DNA from: Notamacropus eugenii
Lineage: Eukaryota; Chordata; Mammalia; Diprotodontia; Macropodidae
Length of the DNA: 64,000 bases
Direction: 5' to 3'
Assembly (NCBI RefSeq): GCF_028372415.1
Contig: NC_092878.1
Location: 27,324,903 to 27,388,902 of the forward strand
Shown: positions 1-11,290 of the stretch, in pieces
How positions within the stretch are numbered: the stretch's first letter is position 1
Layout of the letters: each line of letters opens with the position of its first letter
Notes under the pieces: generated by a model
Seen by the model: the letters and a program-made list of their open reading frames with translations, nothing else
Database searches by the model: none
Told to the model about the DNA's origin: nothing
Position numbers and translations under genes: made by a program

Positions 1-1075
1 TTACTCAACTAACAAAAATTGGAAAAACTAACAGCAATCTGGCAGAAATTATGTTTAGGCTAACATATCACAAAATAAACCAAGAGAAGCTTCAAATGAA
101 TATATGATCTATCTATATAAGGTCACATCATAAACAAATTAGAGGAACAAGGAAGATACTACTTTTTAGATCTATGGATAGGGGAAGAGTTTATAGCTAA
201 GTAATAGAAAAGATTACAAATTACAGTGGTTAATTCTATAAAATTAAAAAGGTTTTACACAACCCTCATTTCATTTACTAATGAGTAGGGAAACAAGTTA
301 CAGGCAGAAAAATCTTTGCAACAAGTTTCTCTGCTTCAAATTTGTAAGACTCAGAGCTATTTCCTAGTACGTAAATAGTCAAAATATATGAACAGGTAGT
401 TTTCAAAGGAAAAAATTCCAGGCTATTAACAGCCATATGAAAAAAAAAATGTTCCAAATAATTAAAGAAATGCTAATTAAAATAGCTTTGAGGTTCTACC
501 TCATACCCATCAGATTGGCAAATTTGACAAAAGGAAAATGACAAATGTTGGAGGGGCGTGGGAAAACAGGTACCTTTTGGTGGGGCTGTGGATTGGTTTA
601 GCCATCCATGGAAACAAATTAGAACTATGCTCTAAAAGATACTAAGCTGTGCTAATCATCTGACCCAGCTATTCCACTACTAGGCCTAATACTCTAAAGA
701 AATCATATGTACAGAATTATATGCACAGAAATATTTCTAGCAGTTCTTTTTGTGGTGGACAAAAATTGAGGTGGTGCTCATCAGTTGGGGAATAGCTGAA
801 TAAATTAGGGAATATGAATGAAATGGGATATTGTGCCAGACAAAATGATAAAAGATATTTTCAGAGAAAACTAGGAAGAACTCTTGAATTGATGCAGAAC
901 AAAGTGAGCAGAATACCAATGTGTTAGGGATTATACTAAGTCCACAGGGTACAAAGAAAGGCAACATCTAATAGTAATAGTATAGTAGTTTAATGAGATA
1001 ACATGCAAATAATTATGTGCAAATAAAATGCATATAGGATGGATTCCCAAGAAAATTATATCAAAATTTAAAAAT
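1..1075 (+). mobile_element. L1 fragment, ORF2 C terminus and 3' region
   Basis: Decayed LINE-1 copy. Around 530-680 it matches the marsupial ORF2 C-terminal segment (GGCAAATTTGACAAAAGG, then a TGGTGGGGCTGTGG-type tract). Around 750-840 it matches the block just upstream of the L1 3' UTR. It is broken by many stops and is not functional. It may begin before the window. Confidence 0.75.
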
Positions 1076-1079
1076 AATT

Positions 1080-3005
1080 TGCATTCATACTACACGATTT
1101 ATCTCAAAAACTGAGAAAATATCCTTCCAGATTCCATTTATTAGACAAATACAATCCTAATACCTAAACCAAGGAAAGATGAAACACTAGGGAACTATAG
1201 ACCCACATCATTAACGGATATCTCCTGAAATTTTTTAAATAAAATCTTGTCAAAACTATAGTGACTAATCCAGTAAATTATTTGTTACCAAGTTGAATTT
1301 ATATCCTGCAGGGATGCAAGATGGTTCAATATTAGGAAAATAACCTAATCATATTATAAACAAAAATATCCAAGGTCATTTGATTATCTCAATAAATGCC
1401 AAAAAAAAACCCCCACCTTTAATAAAGTACATTTATTTGTGCTGAAAACCCTACAAAGTATGAACAGAGAGGAATCTTTCTTTTATTAAATTATTTTATT
1501 TGTTTTCAGTGTTCTACAATTACTTTCACATATCTTAGATTTCCCCCCCTCCCTCTCTACTCCCTCCCTGAGACGGCATACAATTTTATATAGGTTCTAC
1601 ACATACATTCCTATTAAATACATTTTCACTTTAGTCATGTTGCATAGAAGAATTAAAAGGAATGGGAAAAAGCATAAAACAAAACATAATACAAAAGAAA
1701 ATGGTCTGCTTAATTCTGCAATCAAATTCCATAGTTATTTCTGTGAATGTGGAAGGCATTTTACCGAGTCCATTGGTAATTTTTTAAGTCCTTGCATTGC
1801 AATGAGGTACTAAGTCTACCAGAAAAATTCCTCATACACTGTGGTTGTTGCTGTGACAAAGTTCTCCTGGTTCTGCTCCTTTCACTCAGCATCAGTTCAT
1901 GTAAGTCTTTCCAGGCCTCTCTGAAGTCCTCCTGTTCATCATTTCTTATAATACAATAGTATTCCATTACATTCATATACTGCAATTTATTCAACCATTC
2001 CCCAATTGATGGGCATCCCCTTGATTTCCAGTTTTGGACCACCACAAAGAGAGCTGCTATAAATATTTTTGTACATGTGAGACTCTTTCAAGGGGAATCT
2101 TTTTTAAGGTCATTAAGGGTATGTCCAAAAAAACCACAAAAAACAAACCTAAAACAAACACCATATGCAATGGAGCTATATTAGAAGCTTTCCCAGTAAA
2201 TACAATAGTAAAGCAAGAATGCCCACTCTCCCCACTATTTTATATAGTTCTGAAAATGCTAGCAATAACAACAAGTTCAGAAGGAACCTAAAAGCTTAAA
2301 TATAGGTAAAGAGAAAAAACTATCCATATTAGTTGATGATATAATGGTTGACTTACAAAATCTTAGGAAATTAGCAAAGATGCTAGTCGAGACAATAGAT
2401 TCAGCAAAGTTGCAGGCTACTAAATAAACCTCCCAAAATCAGCATTTTTATATTATGATAACAAAATCTGAGAAGCAATAACAGGAAAATCCCATGCCAA
2501 ATAACTATAAAAATGCATAAAATATCTGGAGCAATCTACCAAAGTACACAAGATACCTGTGTGGATTCATTTAAAAGTGTTCCTTAAAGAAATAAAGACC
2601 AACTTGAATAGATGGAGGAATATTAAATGGTTATGACTTGACTATACCAATATAATAAAAATGGCAATACTACCAATGATAATTTGCTCTTTTAATGAAA
2701 TCAGATTATCAAAGGAATACTTTATAAAATCTAATAAAATAATATAAAATTCATTTGGAAAAATAAAATATCTAGACTTATCATGGTAAATAATAAAAAG
2801 AAGTAAAGATGAAAGGCTAATTAGACTTTTAGACCTTAGGATATACTACTATAAAGCAGCAGTTTGTAAAACACTCTGGTATTGGTTAAACAATAACTAG
2901 GTAAATCAATGAAATAGAGATAATCAGAAACAATGGAGCTAAATAATTGTTCAATAAATAGTAAAAAAATATATTACTTATGGAAAAAACTCCAAGTAAT
3001 AACAA
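1080..3005 (+). mobile_element. L1 ORF2 reverse-transcriptase fragment, split by a second L1
   Basis: From about 1150 it encodes pieces like IPKPRKDETLGNYRP, the ORF2 RT entry motif. It continues after the inserted L1 (1480-2090) with FPVNTIVKQECPLSPLFYIVLKML, matching RT motifs before the YADD region. It carries many stops and has no 3' end. Another L1 copy starts near 3005. Confidence 0.7.
1480..2090 (-). mobile_element. 5'-truncated L1 3' end inserted into another L1
   Basis: The minus strand encodes VVQNWKSRGCPSIGEWLNKL and YMNVMEYYCIIRNDEQEDF, the ORF2 C terminus, followed by the 3' UTR and a tail seen as T-rich plus-strand sequence at 1480-1515. It is flanked by AGAGGAATCTTT (1468-1479) and AGGGGAATCTTT (2091-2102), an 11/12 target-site duplication. 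The 94-codon open stretch (2045-1761) suggests it is younger than its host. Confidence 0.85.
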
Positions 3006-5455
3006 AACAACAGAAAAATCACATGATTATTTCAATAGATTCAGAATAAGTTATTTACAAAATACAACATCCATTAAAAAAAAAAACCAAAACACTATAA
3101 AGCAAAGGAATAAACAAAACTTTCCTTGAAATCATAAGCAATATCTATCTTAAACCAAAAGTAAGTATTATCTGTAAAGGGGATAAACTAGAAGCCCTTC
3201 TAGTAAGATCCCGGATGAAGCAAGGATGTCTTGTTATCACCATTACTATTCAGTATTGTACTGGAAATGCTAGCTATTGCAATGACAAGAAAAGTTAATT
3301 GAATAAGCATAGCCAAAGAAGAAACAAACCTATCAATTTCTGAAGATGATATGATGGTTTTCTCAGAGAACCCTGATTAACTAAAAAAATTATTTGAAAC
3401 AGTAGATTTGCAAGATATAAAATAAACCCATACAAATCATCAGCATCTCTGTATATTACCAACCAACTCCAGTTGGAGGAGACAGAGAAATTCCATTTGA
3501 AATTACTTCAGATTATATGAAGTACAAGACATACATAGAAAGTTATATGAACACAGTTTAAAAATGCTTCACACAAATACAGATGTAAATAATTGGAGAA
3601 ATATTATTTTTCCATAGGTTGACCTAAACAATATAATAAATGACTGCCTAAATTAATTTAATTAATTTCATTGTCCTGTCAATCAAACTATCAAATAATT
3701 ACTTTATAGAATGAAAAAATAATAATAATTCATCCGTAGGAACAAAAGGTCAAAAATACCGAAGCACTCAATGCAAAAAGGAAAAAAAAGAGAAAAAGGG
3801 GACATAGTAATTAATACCCAAATTCAAATTATACAATAAAGCTAAAGTCATCAAAACAGTTTGGTACTGGGTAAGAAAAGCATGGGTTAATCAATGGAAC
3901 AGATTAAGTACGTAATTGAAGCAAATGAGCACCAAAACCTAATGTTTGATAAACCCCCCAAAATCCTAGCTATTAGAGCAATAACTCACTGTTTGATTGG
4001 GGGAAAAAAACAGCTATTGGGAATATTTGAAAGTAGTCTGGCAGAAACTAGTCATAAACCAACATTTCACACTGAATATCAAGATAAGCTCAAAAAGAGT
4101 ATATGATCTAGCCCTAAATAATGATATCATAAGCAAACCAGTGAAACACAGAAAAAGTTACCGATCAGATCTATGGATAGAGGAAGAGTTCATGATCAAA
4201 TGAGAGAGGTTCAGAGAAGATAAAAATGATAATTTTGATTACATAAAATTAAAGTTTTGGCAGAAACAAAATCAATGCAGCTAAAATTAGAGGAAAACCA
4301 GGAAACTGGGGAGGAGAGGGATCTTTGCAGCAATTTTCTCTGATAATGATCTGATTTGTATAATATAAAGAGAATACATTCAAATTTACAAGAATAAAAT
4401 CCATTCTCCAATTAATAAATTGTATAAGGGTATGAACAAGCAATTTTCAGAGGAAAAAATCAAAGCTATCAATAGATGAATGAAAAAATTCTCCAAATAA
4501 CTAACAATAAGAGAAATACAAATTAAAACAGTTCTGAGGAGCCACCTTATACCTACTGGATTGTCTGAGATGACAAAAAAAGAAAAGGACATATGCTAGA
4601 AGGAGTGTGGGAAAATAAATATACTAATGTACTGCTAATGGAGCCATTAACTATTCCAACAATTCTGGAGAGAAATTTGTAACTATACCTGAAAATCTAT
4701 TAAACTGTACATACCCTTTGACTCAGCAACCACTCAGTCTATTCGTCGACAAAATCAAAGAAAAAGGAAAAGGTCCCACATGTATAAAAATATAACAGCT
4801 TTTTTTTCATGGTGGCAGGGTTGGAAACTGAAGGGAAACCCATCAGTTAGGGAATCCAACAAGTTAAGTTATATGAATGTGATACCATTGTGCTGTAAGA
4901 AATGAAGAAGATGATGATTTCCAAAAATACCTGGGAAGATATATAAATTCTAGTAGAATTTATCTACTAATCCAGTGAATAGAACCAGGAAAACAATTTA
5001 TACAGTAACAGCAGTATTGTAAAGATAATCAACTTTTGTGGCATGTGATTGTGATGGAGTGCTATTGTGCAGTGAAAAATGACAAGAGGGATAGTTTTGG
5101 AAAACTGAACAAGATCCATATGAACTGATACAAAGTGAAGTGAGAACTGGAAGATCAGTTTGTGAAAGACGAATATACTCATCAATACAATGAGCCATGA
5201 CAATTTCAAAGGACCTATGATGAAAAAATCTACCTCCAGAGAGAGAACTGATGAACTCTGAATGCAAATTGAAGTGCAACTTTGTCATTCCTTCATTTTT
5301 CCTGCATTTTTTGAAATATGGTTAATATGGATATATGTTTTGCATGATTTCACGAGTATAATTAATATCATATTGATTGAGTTCTCAGTGAGTGGGAAAG
5401 GGGAGGGAGAGAATATGGAACTCAAAATTTAAAAAGAAAAGAATGTTTAAAAAAT
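3005..5455 (+). mobile_element. L1 copy, RT domain to 3' end
   Basis: RT-type coding remnants near 3200-3370 (an ISEDDMMV remnant at the YADD position), then the connection region (YRSDLWIEEEFMIK at about 4160-4200), the C-terminal domain and a 3' UTR ending in an A-rich stretch near 5450. 5'-truncated and full of stops. Confidence 0.7.
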
Positions 5456-5487
5456 AAATAATAAATTGAAAGAAATATTTCAAAAGA

Positions 5488-5880
5488 TAATCAATTTGAA
5501 AGACTCTAATCTGATCAACACAATGATCCACCACAGTTTCAAAAGACTCATGATAAAACATGCTATCCACCTTCACATAGAGAACTGATGGGCTCAAAAT
5601 GCATATTGAAGCATATTTTTTTCTTTTTCCTTTTCTTTTTTTTTGATGTGGTTAATATAGAAATTTGTTTTGCATGACTATAAATATTTGTAATAAGGTT
5701 TGTTTTTCTTGCCTTCTCAGTGGGTGGAAAGGGGCAGATGTAGAGAATTTGGCACTCAAAATAAAACTTAATTTAGAAATTATATTATTTGTTATATGGA
5801 ATGACCTTCAGGAGACAGAAAAGAATTTTGAGGGAAATTTTGATGATGCTAAAAATATATATCAAAATTTATTTTGTTAA
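5488..5880 (+). mobile_element. Second L1 3'-end fragment
   Basis: Repeats the block seen at 5155-5440: a CACAATGATCCACCACA-type tract, a TGCTATCCACCTTCACATAG tract, then a T-rich segment and an A-rich end. It is a separate short 3' end placed directly after the previous copy. Confidence 0.6.
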
Positions 5881-5939
5881 AAACATACTGGGAGAGGATT
5901 CTGGTAAGATGGCAGAATGAGGCAGAAAATTACCTAGCT

Positions 5940-6142
5940 CAGGGGTGAGAAACCTGTGGTCTCGAGGCCACATGTGGCCCTCAAGGTCTTCAAGTGTGGC
6001 CCTTTGACTGAATCCAAACTTCACAGAACAAATCCTCTTAATAAAAGGATTTGTTTTGTAAAATTTGATCTCAGTAAAAAGGCCACACCCAAGGACCTAG
6101 AAGGCCACATGTGGCCTGAAGACTGAAGGTTCCCCACCTCTG
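5940..6142. mobile_element. Nonautonomous hAT DNA transposon, 203 bp
   Basis: Imperfect terminal inverted repeats: CAGGGGTGAGAAACCTGTGG at the left, and the reverse complement of the right end is CAGAGGTGGGGAACCTTCAG. These are hAT-type termini (CAGNGGTN4AACC). Flanks share a CCTAG core (ACCTAGCT / ATCCTAGT), a decayed 8-bp duplication. No transposase. It sits inside the 5' end of an L1. Confidence 0.8.
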
Positions 6143-7185
6143 ATCCTAGTTCTACCAAAATCTCCCACAAATAATTTAAAATAATGCCTCAAAGTGAACT
6201 TTAGAGAGGCAGAAATAATTAAAAGTGTAGATAAAGCAGTTATTCAGCCTAAGACAATTTGTGAGGACATTAGGAAAATGACTGGTATATGAGAAGGGGG
6301 GGTCTGGCCTGTCTGAAGTGCAGATACATAGAGGGAGATACTGAATAATCAAATAAGTCCTAGTGACAGCAGCTTCAGCTTCAGGAATTTTGGTCCCATG
6401 GGCAGTGTGAGGGTCAGATGGCTGATTAGGGGAAGATTGCAAGGCCCTCCTCTGGTCCTAGACATGGGACCCAAGTGTACTGACCAGACACAGTCCCAGG
6501 CTGTAACTCTGGGCAAGGAGAAGCAAGCCCATTCTAGTCACCGTAGTCTAAGAGGTGCAGGTACCCTACTGGCTGTGATCACTTGCAGAAGAGCAGAGTC
6601 CCTGGTTTTGGTTCCAGGGCAAATGGGTGAGCTCAAACTTGCAGCTACAGGAGAGACCAAAGGGCATGGAGAGTAGTACCTGAAGTCAGGCCCCCAGGTA
6701 GAGCTCAGAAAACAACAGCATGAGCAATCTGAAGCCTGAGACATTATCCCCCACACCTCAGGACTAGAGCCCAACTCTAATACTAAGTTAACAGCTAAGA
6801 AATAAGCCACTAAAAAAATGAATTAGCAAAAAAGAACCTGACCAGAGAGAGACAGCTACTGATAAAGATCTGAGCTCAATCTCATGATTTTTAAAAGAGA
6901 AAAAAACCAAATCATTATTATCAAAAATGAAAGTGATGAATATGCCACCAATGAAGATGGAATCAAAGCAATTTTTAGGAGTTATTTTGCCCAGTTATAT
7001 GCCAATAAATTTTATAAATTAAGTGAAATGGAAAAATACTTACCAAAACATAAGCTGCCTAGATTAAGAGAAGAGGAAATAGATTATCTAAATAAACCTA
7101 ATTTAGAAAAAGAAATTGAACAGGGTTTTCCTAAGAAAAAAGCATCAGGACCAGATGGATTCACAAGTGAATTCTGCCACATTTA

Positions 7186-7426
7186 AAGATTAACTTGGCA
7201 AAGTGGCTAGAGCGCCATCCATGGAGTCAGGAACATCTGAGTTCAAATCCAGCCTCAGACACTTAGTAGCCATGTGACCCTGGCCAAGTCACTTAACTCA
7301 GCCTCAGTTTCCTCATCTGTAAAATGAGCTGGAAAAGGAAATGGGAGACCACTCCAGTGTTTGCCAAGAAAACCCCAAATGAGGTCACTGAAAGTCAGAC
7401 ATGATTGAAACAATTCAACAACAAAA
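7186..7426 (+). mobile_element. Marsupial tRNA-derived SINE with long tail
   Basis: tRNA-like head (CTGAGTTCAAATCCAGCCTC with GTGGCTAGAGCGCC upstream), then CTCAGTTTCCTCATCTGTAA, a CCACTCCAGTGTTTGCCAAG tail and a GAAACAATTCAACAACAA end. It interrupts the L1 ORF2 frame. Close to full length and one of the better preserved SINEs here. Confidence 0.85.
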
Positions 7427-8359
7427 TCTAGAATAATAGACAGAGAAAGAGTCCTAACAAATACCTTTTATGAAACTAATACAATGCTGACACCCAAACC
7501 AGGAAAAGCAAAAACAGAGAAGATAAATTACAAATCAATTTCACTAATGAATATGGGTACAAAAATCCTAAATAAAATACTAAAAGACTACAACAGTATG
7601 CAACAAAGGTTATACATTGTGACCAAGTGGGATTATACTAGGACTGCAGGGATGGCTTAGCAGAAGGAAAACTATAAGATAATTGATTACATCAAAAACA
7701 TAAGGAACAAAAATCATAGGATTATGTCAGTAGGTGAAAAAAAAGCTTTTGACAAAATACAACACTCATTCCTATTAAAAATACTTGAAAGCATAGGCAT
7801 AAATGGATTTTTCCTTAAAATGGTAAGTATCTATCTGGGAATATGCTAGAAGCTTTCCCAGTAAGATCAGAAATGTAACAGAGATGCTCATTATCAGCAA
7901 TATTATTCAATATTGTATGAGAAATGCTAGCAATAGCAATAAGAAAAAATTTGAAGGAATTGGAATGGGCAATGAGGTCATCAAAACTACTTCTTTTTGC
8001 ATGTGATATGAGGATATACTTGGAAAATCCTGGAGATTCAACTACAAAGCTAGTTGAAAAATATTAATTTTGGCAAAGTAGCAGGATATAAAATAAACCC
8101 ACATAAATCCTCAACATTTCTATATATCGGCAACAAAACCCTGCAAGAAGAGATAGTAAGAGATACCCCATCTAAAATGAATGTAGATGGCATAAAATAC
8201 CTGGGAGGAACATGAACATAATTATAAAATACCCTTTCTACAAATAAAATCAGATTTAAATAATTGGAGAAGTTCATGGGTAGGCAGAGCCAATACAGCA
8301 GTTTGTTTATAAAGTTTTGTTGAAACTGTTTTGACATATACATTTCCAAGCATATCTAT

Positions 8360-9800
8360 CCTGTTTTCTCTACTCAGCCAGCTCTTGTACAAATACTAAA
8401 AAAGGAATGGGGGAGAAAGCATTTCAGCAAAACCAAACAACATACCTTCTGTGTTTGAAGGTATATGCAATACCCTACCCTACACCCATAGTCCTCCAGC
8501 TCCTCAATGGTGAAAGGGAGGTGTATTTTTTAAACTTCTGTTTGGGGCCAAGCTTGGTTATTATCATAATAGCATTCAATTTATTATTCTTTCCATTTAT
8601 ATTATTGTAGTCGTTGTGCCTATTGCTTTCCTGATTCTGTTTACTTCACTCTTCATCAGTTCATTTCTTCTAATACTTTGAATTCTTCATACTAGTCATT
8701 TCTTATAGCAGAGGAGTATTCTATTACATTCATGTACCACAGTTTGTTTAGTCATTCTCTAGTTGACAACACCTACTTTCCAATTCTTTGCTACAGAAAA
8801 AAAAGAGTTCCTATTAATATTTTAGTAAATATGAAACTTTTCTTTCTCTTTGACCTCTTTGACATGCCTCACAATGAAATATCCAGATTAAAGGATATGG
8901 ACATTTTAGTCACTTTTTAAAAACTAAATTCCAAATTGTTTCTCAAAATAACTGGATGAACTCACAGCTCCATCTTGTGGAGCCTTGTGTATCCACCTCA
9001 TGTATCTTCCTGAAGTTTCTCTAACACTGATTATTTCCATCTTTTGTCATCTTTGTCATTTTGCTGGGTGGGAGGTAAAATATCAGAGTTGTTTTAATTT
9101 GAATTTATCTTCTTATTAGTGATTTGGAGCACTATTTCATATGGTTTTTAAGTTGGCAATTTTTAAAAGAATTATTTTTTTCATATATTTTGATGACATC
9201 CACTGAGGATGTTCTCAGTCTTATAAATTTTTGTGATTTCACTATAAATTTTGGTTATTGAATCTTTATGAAAAAATTTGATGGAAAGATTTTTTTTCTC
9301 TATTTGATAATTTCCCTTCATTAAGGGAATAATAAGGGATAATTTCCCTTCCCTATCTTAACTGTAGTGATTTTCTTTTCCTGCAAAGGTTTTTCATGTA
9401 ATCAAAACTATCAATTTTTACCTTGTATGATTGCTTTTTCCTTTATCCATAGTTGGAATAGATAACTAGATCTGATTTTCTTCTCATTGTGTTTTTGTGT
9501 GTGGTTTGTGTATCCATTTTCATTCAGGTTGTGTATCCATTTTGATCTTTTTTTGGTACATGGTATAAGATGTTGGTTTAAATCTACTTTCCGTCACACT
9601 GTTCTTGAGTTTTGCTAGCCATTCCTATCAAATAGGAAATTCTTCCCAAAGTAGTTTACAATCTCAAGTTTATTGAACGCTGTCTTGAATTCAGTTTATT
9701 CTGATATTTATTTACCATCAGTTCCATTGACCTACTACTTTTCTATTTTTAAAACTGATTCTAAGTATTTTGATAATTACTATAGCACTTTATTTTTAAA
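8360..9800 (-). mobile_element. L1 copy on the minus strand, ORF2 C-terminal half and 3' UTR
   Basis: Plus-strand text such as GGGGCCAAGCTTGGTTATTA, ATTACATTCATGTACCACAG and CATCTTTTGTCATCTTTGTC is the complement of the marsupial L1 3' UTR and ORF2 C terminus. The match runs through the region between RT and the C-terminal domain to about 9790. Old and heavily mutated. Confidence 0.7.
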
Positions 9801-10870
9801 TACAAAAAAAAGACAACCCATATCCAACAATTAGATTATTGTTGAATGTTATTGCCTCTTCAAAATTATCCTTTCTTAAGAATACAAAGAAATATGAGAA
9901 AAACAAATGAAGTGATACTAAATCAGAATATACACATTGATAACAACAATATAAAGAAATCCCACAGAAGCAACATAAGTTTAAAAACACATTAAAATTA
10001 AAGAGATCAGAAGGAGGAAAAGGAAGTAAGCAGGACATTTTGTTATTAATTTATTAGTTTATGCGTATGCATATATGTTTAAACAGGGAATGCATGATAA
10101 ATGGAGGTGAGTTTGAATGACAACTGAACATTTAACTCAAAAGAAAGGTGAAAGAGAAGTGACCTTTCTTTAAGATTAGAAGGAAATATGAGTGTAGGAA
10201 TGTCAATGTAGCAGGAGTGATGAAGGGAACCCTTAATTTGTTGGACCTGCCATGGAGCTTGGCATGGGCTCTGGTTCTTGCTAGGATACCACAGCAACTC
10301 CTAATTGATCTCTAATGTCTGGGGACAATCTCAGATTCGAGAGAAATAGAACAAATCAGGGGTTCCCTTCTTCATCCTAGCTACATCAGGAATGTGATAT
10401 GTGGCTGTTTGACATTCACATCAGGAATGTGAATATAAGGCGCTTGTGTCAGACAACCTTATATCTCTCACAGCCATGGAGAACTTAGAGAACCATTCCT
10501 TTCTTGGAATTTAAAAAAATACCAGTGGGTTTTTGCATGCAGCGGTTCATCTTCTTGCTTTTCAGCTCACTTTTATAGTTGTTTCTTAGGAATTCTCACT
10601 CTTAGGATCCAAGGTGCTTCTCTTTAGTCTTAACTGATAGATCACATCTGGTTTGTAAACTGCAAATCTACCTCATTGGAAATGGAAAATGCTGGGCACA
10701 GAAAGACACCTCAGAATTAATCCTATTCCCTTTCTCTTTGGGAAAAAAGGGACATGTTATGAGGTCCAGAAGGTGATAGAAAGGACTATTAAAGGCTGTT
10801 TTGTATTGTATTCCTCTCAGTATGTGAGAATGGATCAAAGAATGAATATGAACCCAAAAGAAAATTAACA
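9800..10870. other. Intergenic sequence, no gene seen
   Basis: AT-rich, unassigned. It may include a further short L1 remnant at 9830-10040. A cluster of inverted repeats lies at 10380-10465 (see findings). No conserved coding segment. Confidence 0.5.
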
Positions 10871-11290
10871 GTGCTGTCTTAAGGAAGAGTAGAAAGGGGG
10901 TGAAACTTTAGGTCATTATTGAAGGGCTAGTAAGATTAGTTAAGTGAAGAAAATTAAGAAAGGCATTATCTAGCCAGAGGAATCAGCATAAGTGAAGTAT
11001 ACAGTATAAAGAGAGAATGCATAAATTGTATGCAGAAGATACAGTGCAAAAGTTAATGCTGCAAAAGCTCTAAAGTGGAGGACCTGTATTGAGAAGTAAC
11101 AGAAGGTTATTAGACTCCCTAGATGAGAGGGGTATCAGATTATGAAGGGTGTATGCTAAGACTGAGAATTCTGATTTTACTTGATGGATAATCAAATTGG
11201 ATCAAGGCATCATATATTTTTATTAGGGACATGACGAAAGTAGTGTTTCAGGAATAAAATAATGAGAAGCTAGTTAACTGCTTATTTTCA
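10870..11290 (-). mobile_element. L2 fragment (minus orientation)
   Basis: Weak match to the complement of the mammalian L2 3' region: a GCCAGAGGAATCAGCATAAG tract and a TATTAGGGACATGACG tract in the expected order. Highly diverged. Confidence 0.45.

Larger units (their letters stand above)
5885..8290 (+). mobile_element. L1 copy with 5' UTR joined to ORF2 (ORF1 and endonuclease missing)
   Basis: Begins with a GGTAAGATGGCAGAATGAGG-type L1 5' start, then GC-richer 5' UTR sequence to about 6870. It passes directly to the ORF2 region just before RT ([35 protein letters not shown], 6884-7186). RT remnants follow to about 8290. It is interrupted by a hAT element (5940-6142) and a SINE (about 7186-7426). 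The jump from 5' UTR to ORF2 implies an internal deletion of several kilobases. Confidence 0.65.

Noticed and set aside
7186-7426. tRNA-like sequence
   Set aside because: The tRNA resemblance is the head of a SINE; no cloverleaf with a proper anticodon arm is supported. The same holds at 20734 and 24346.
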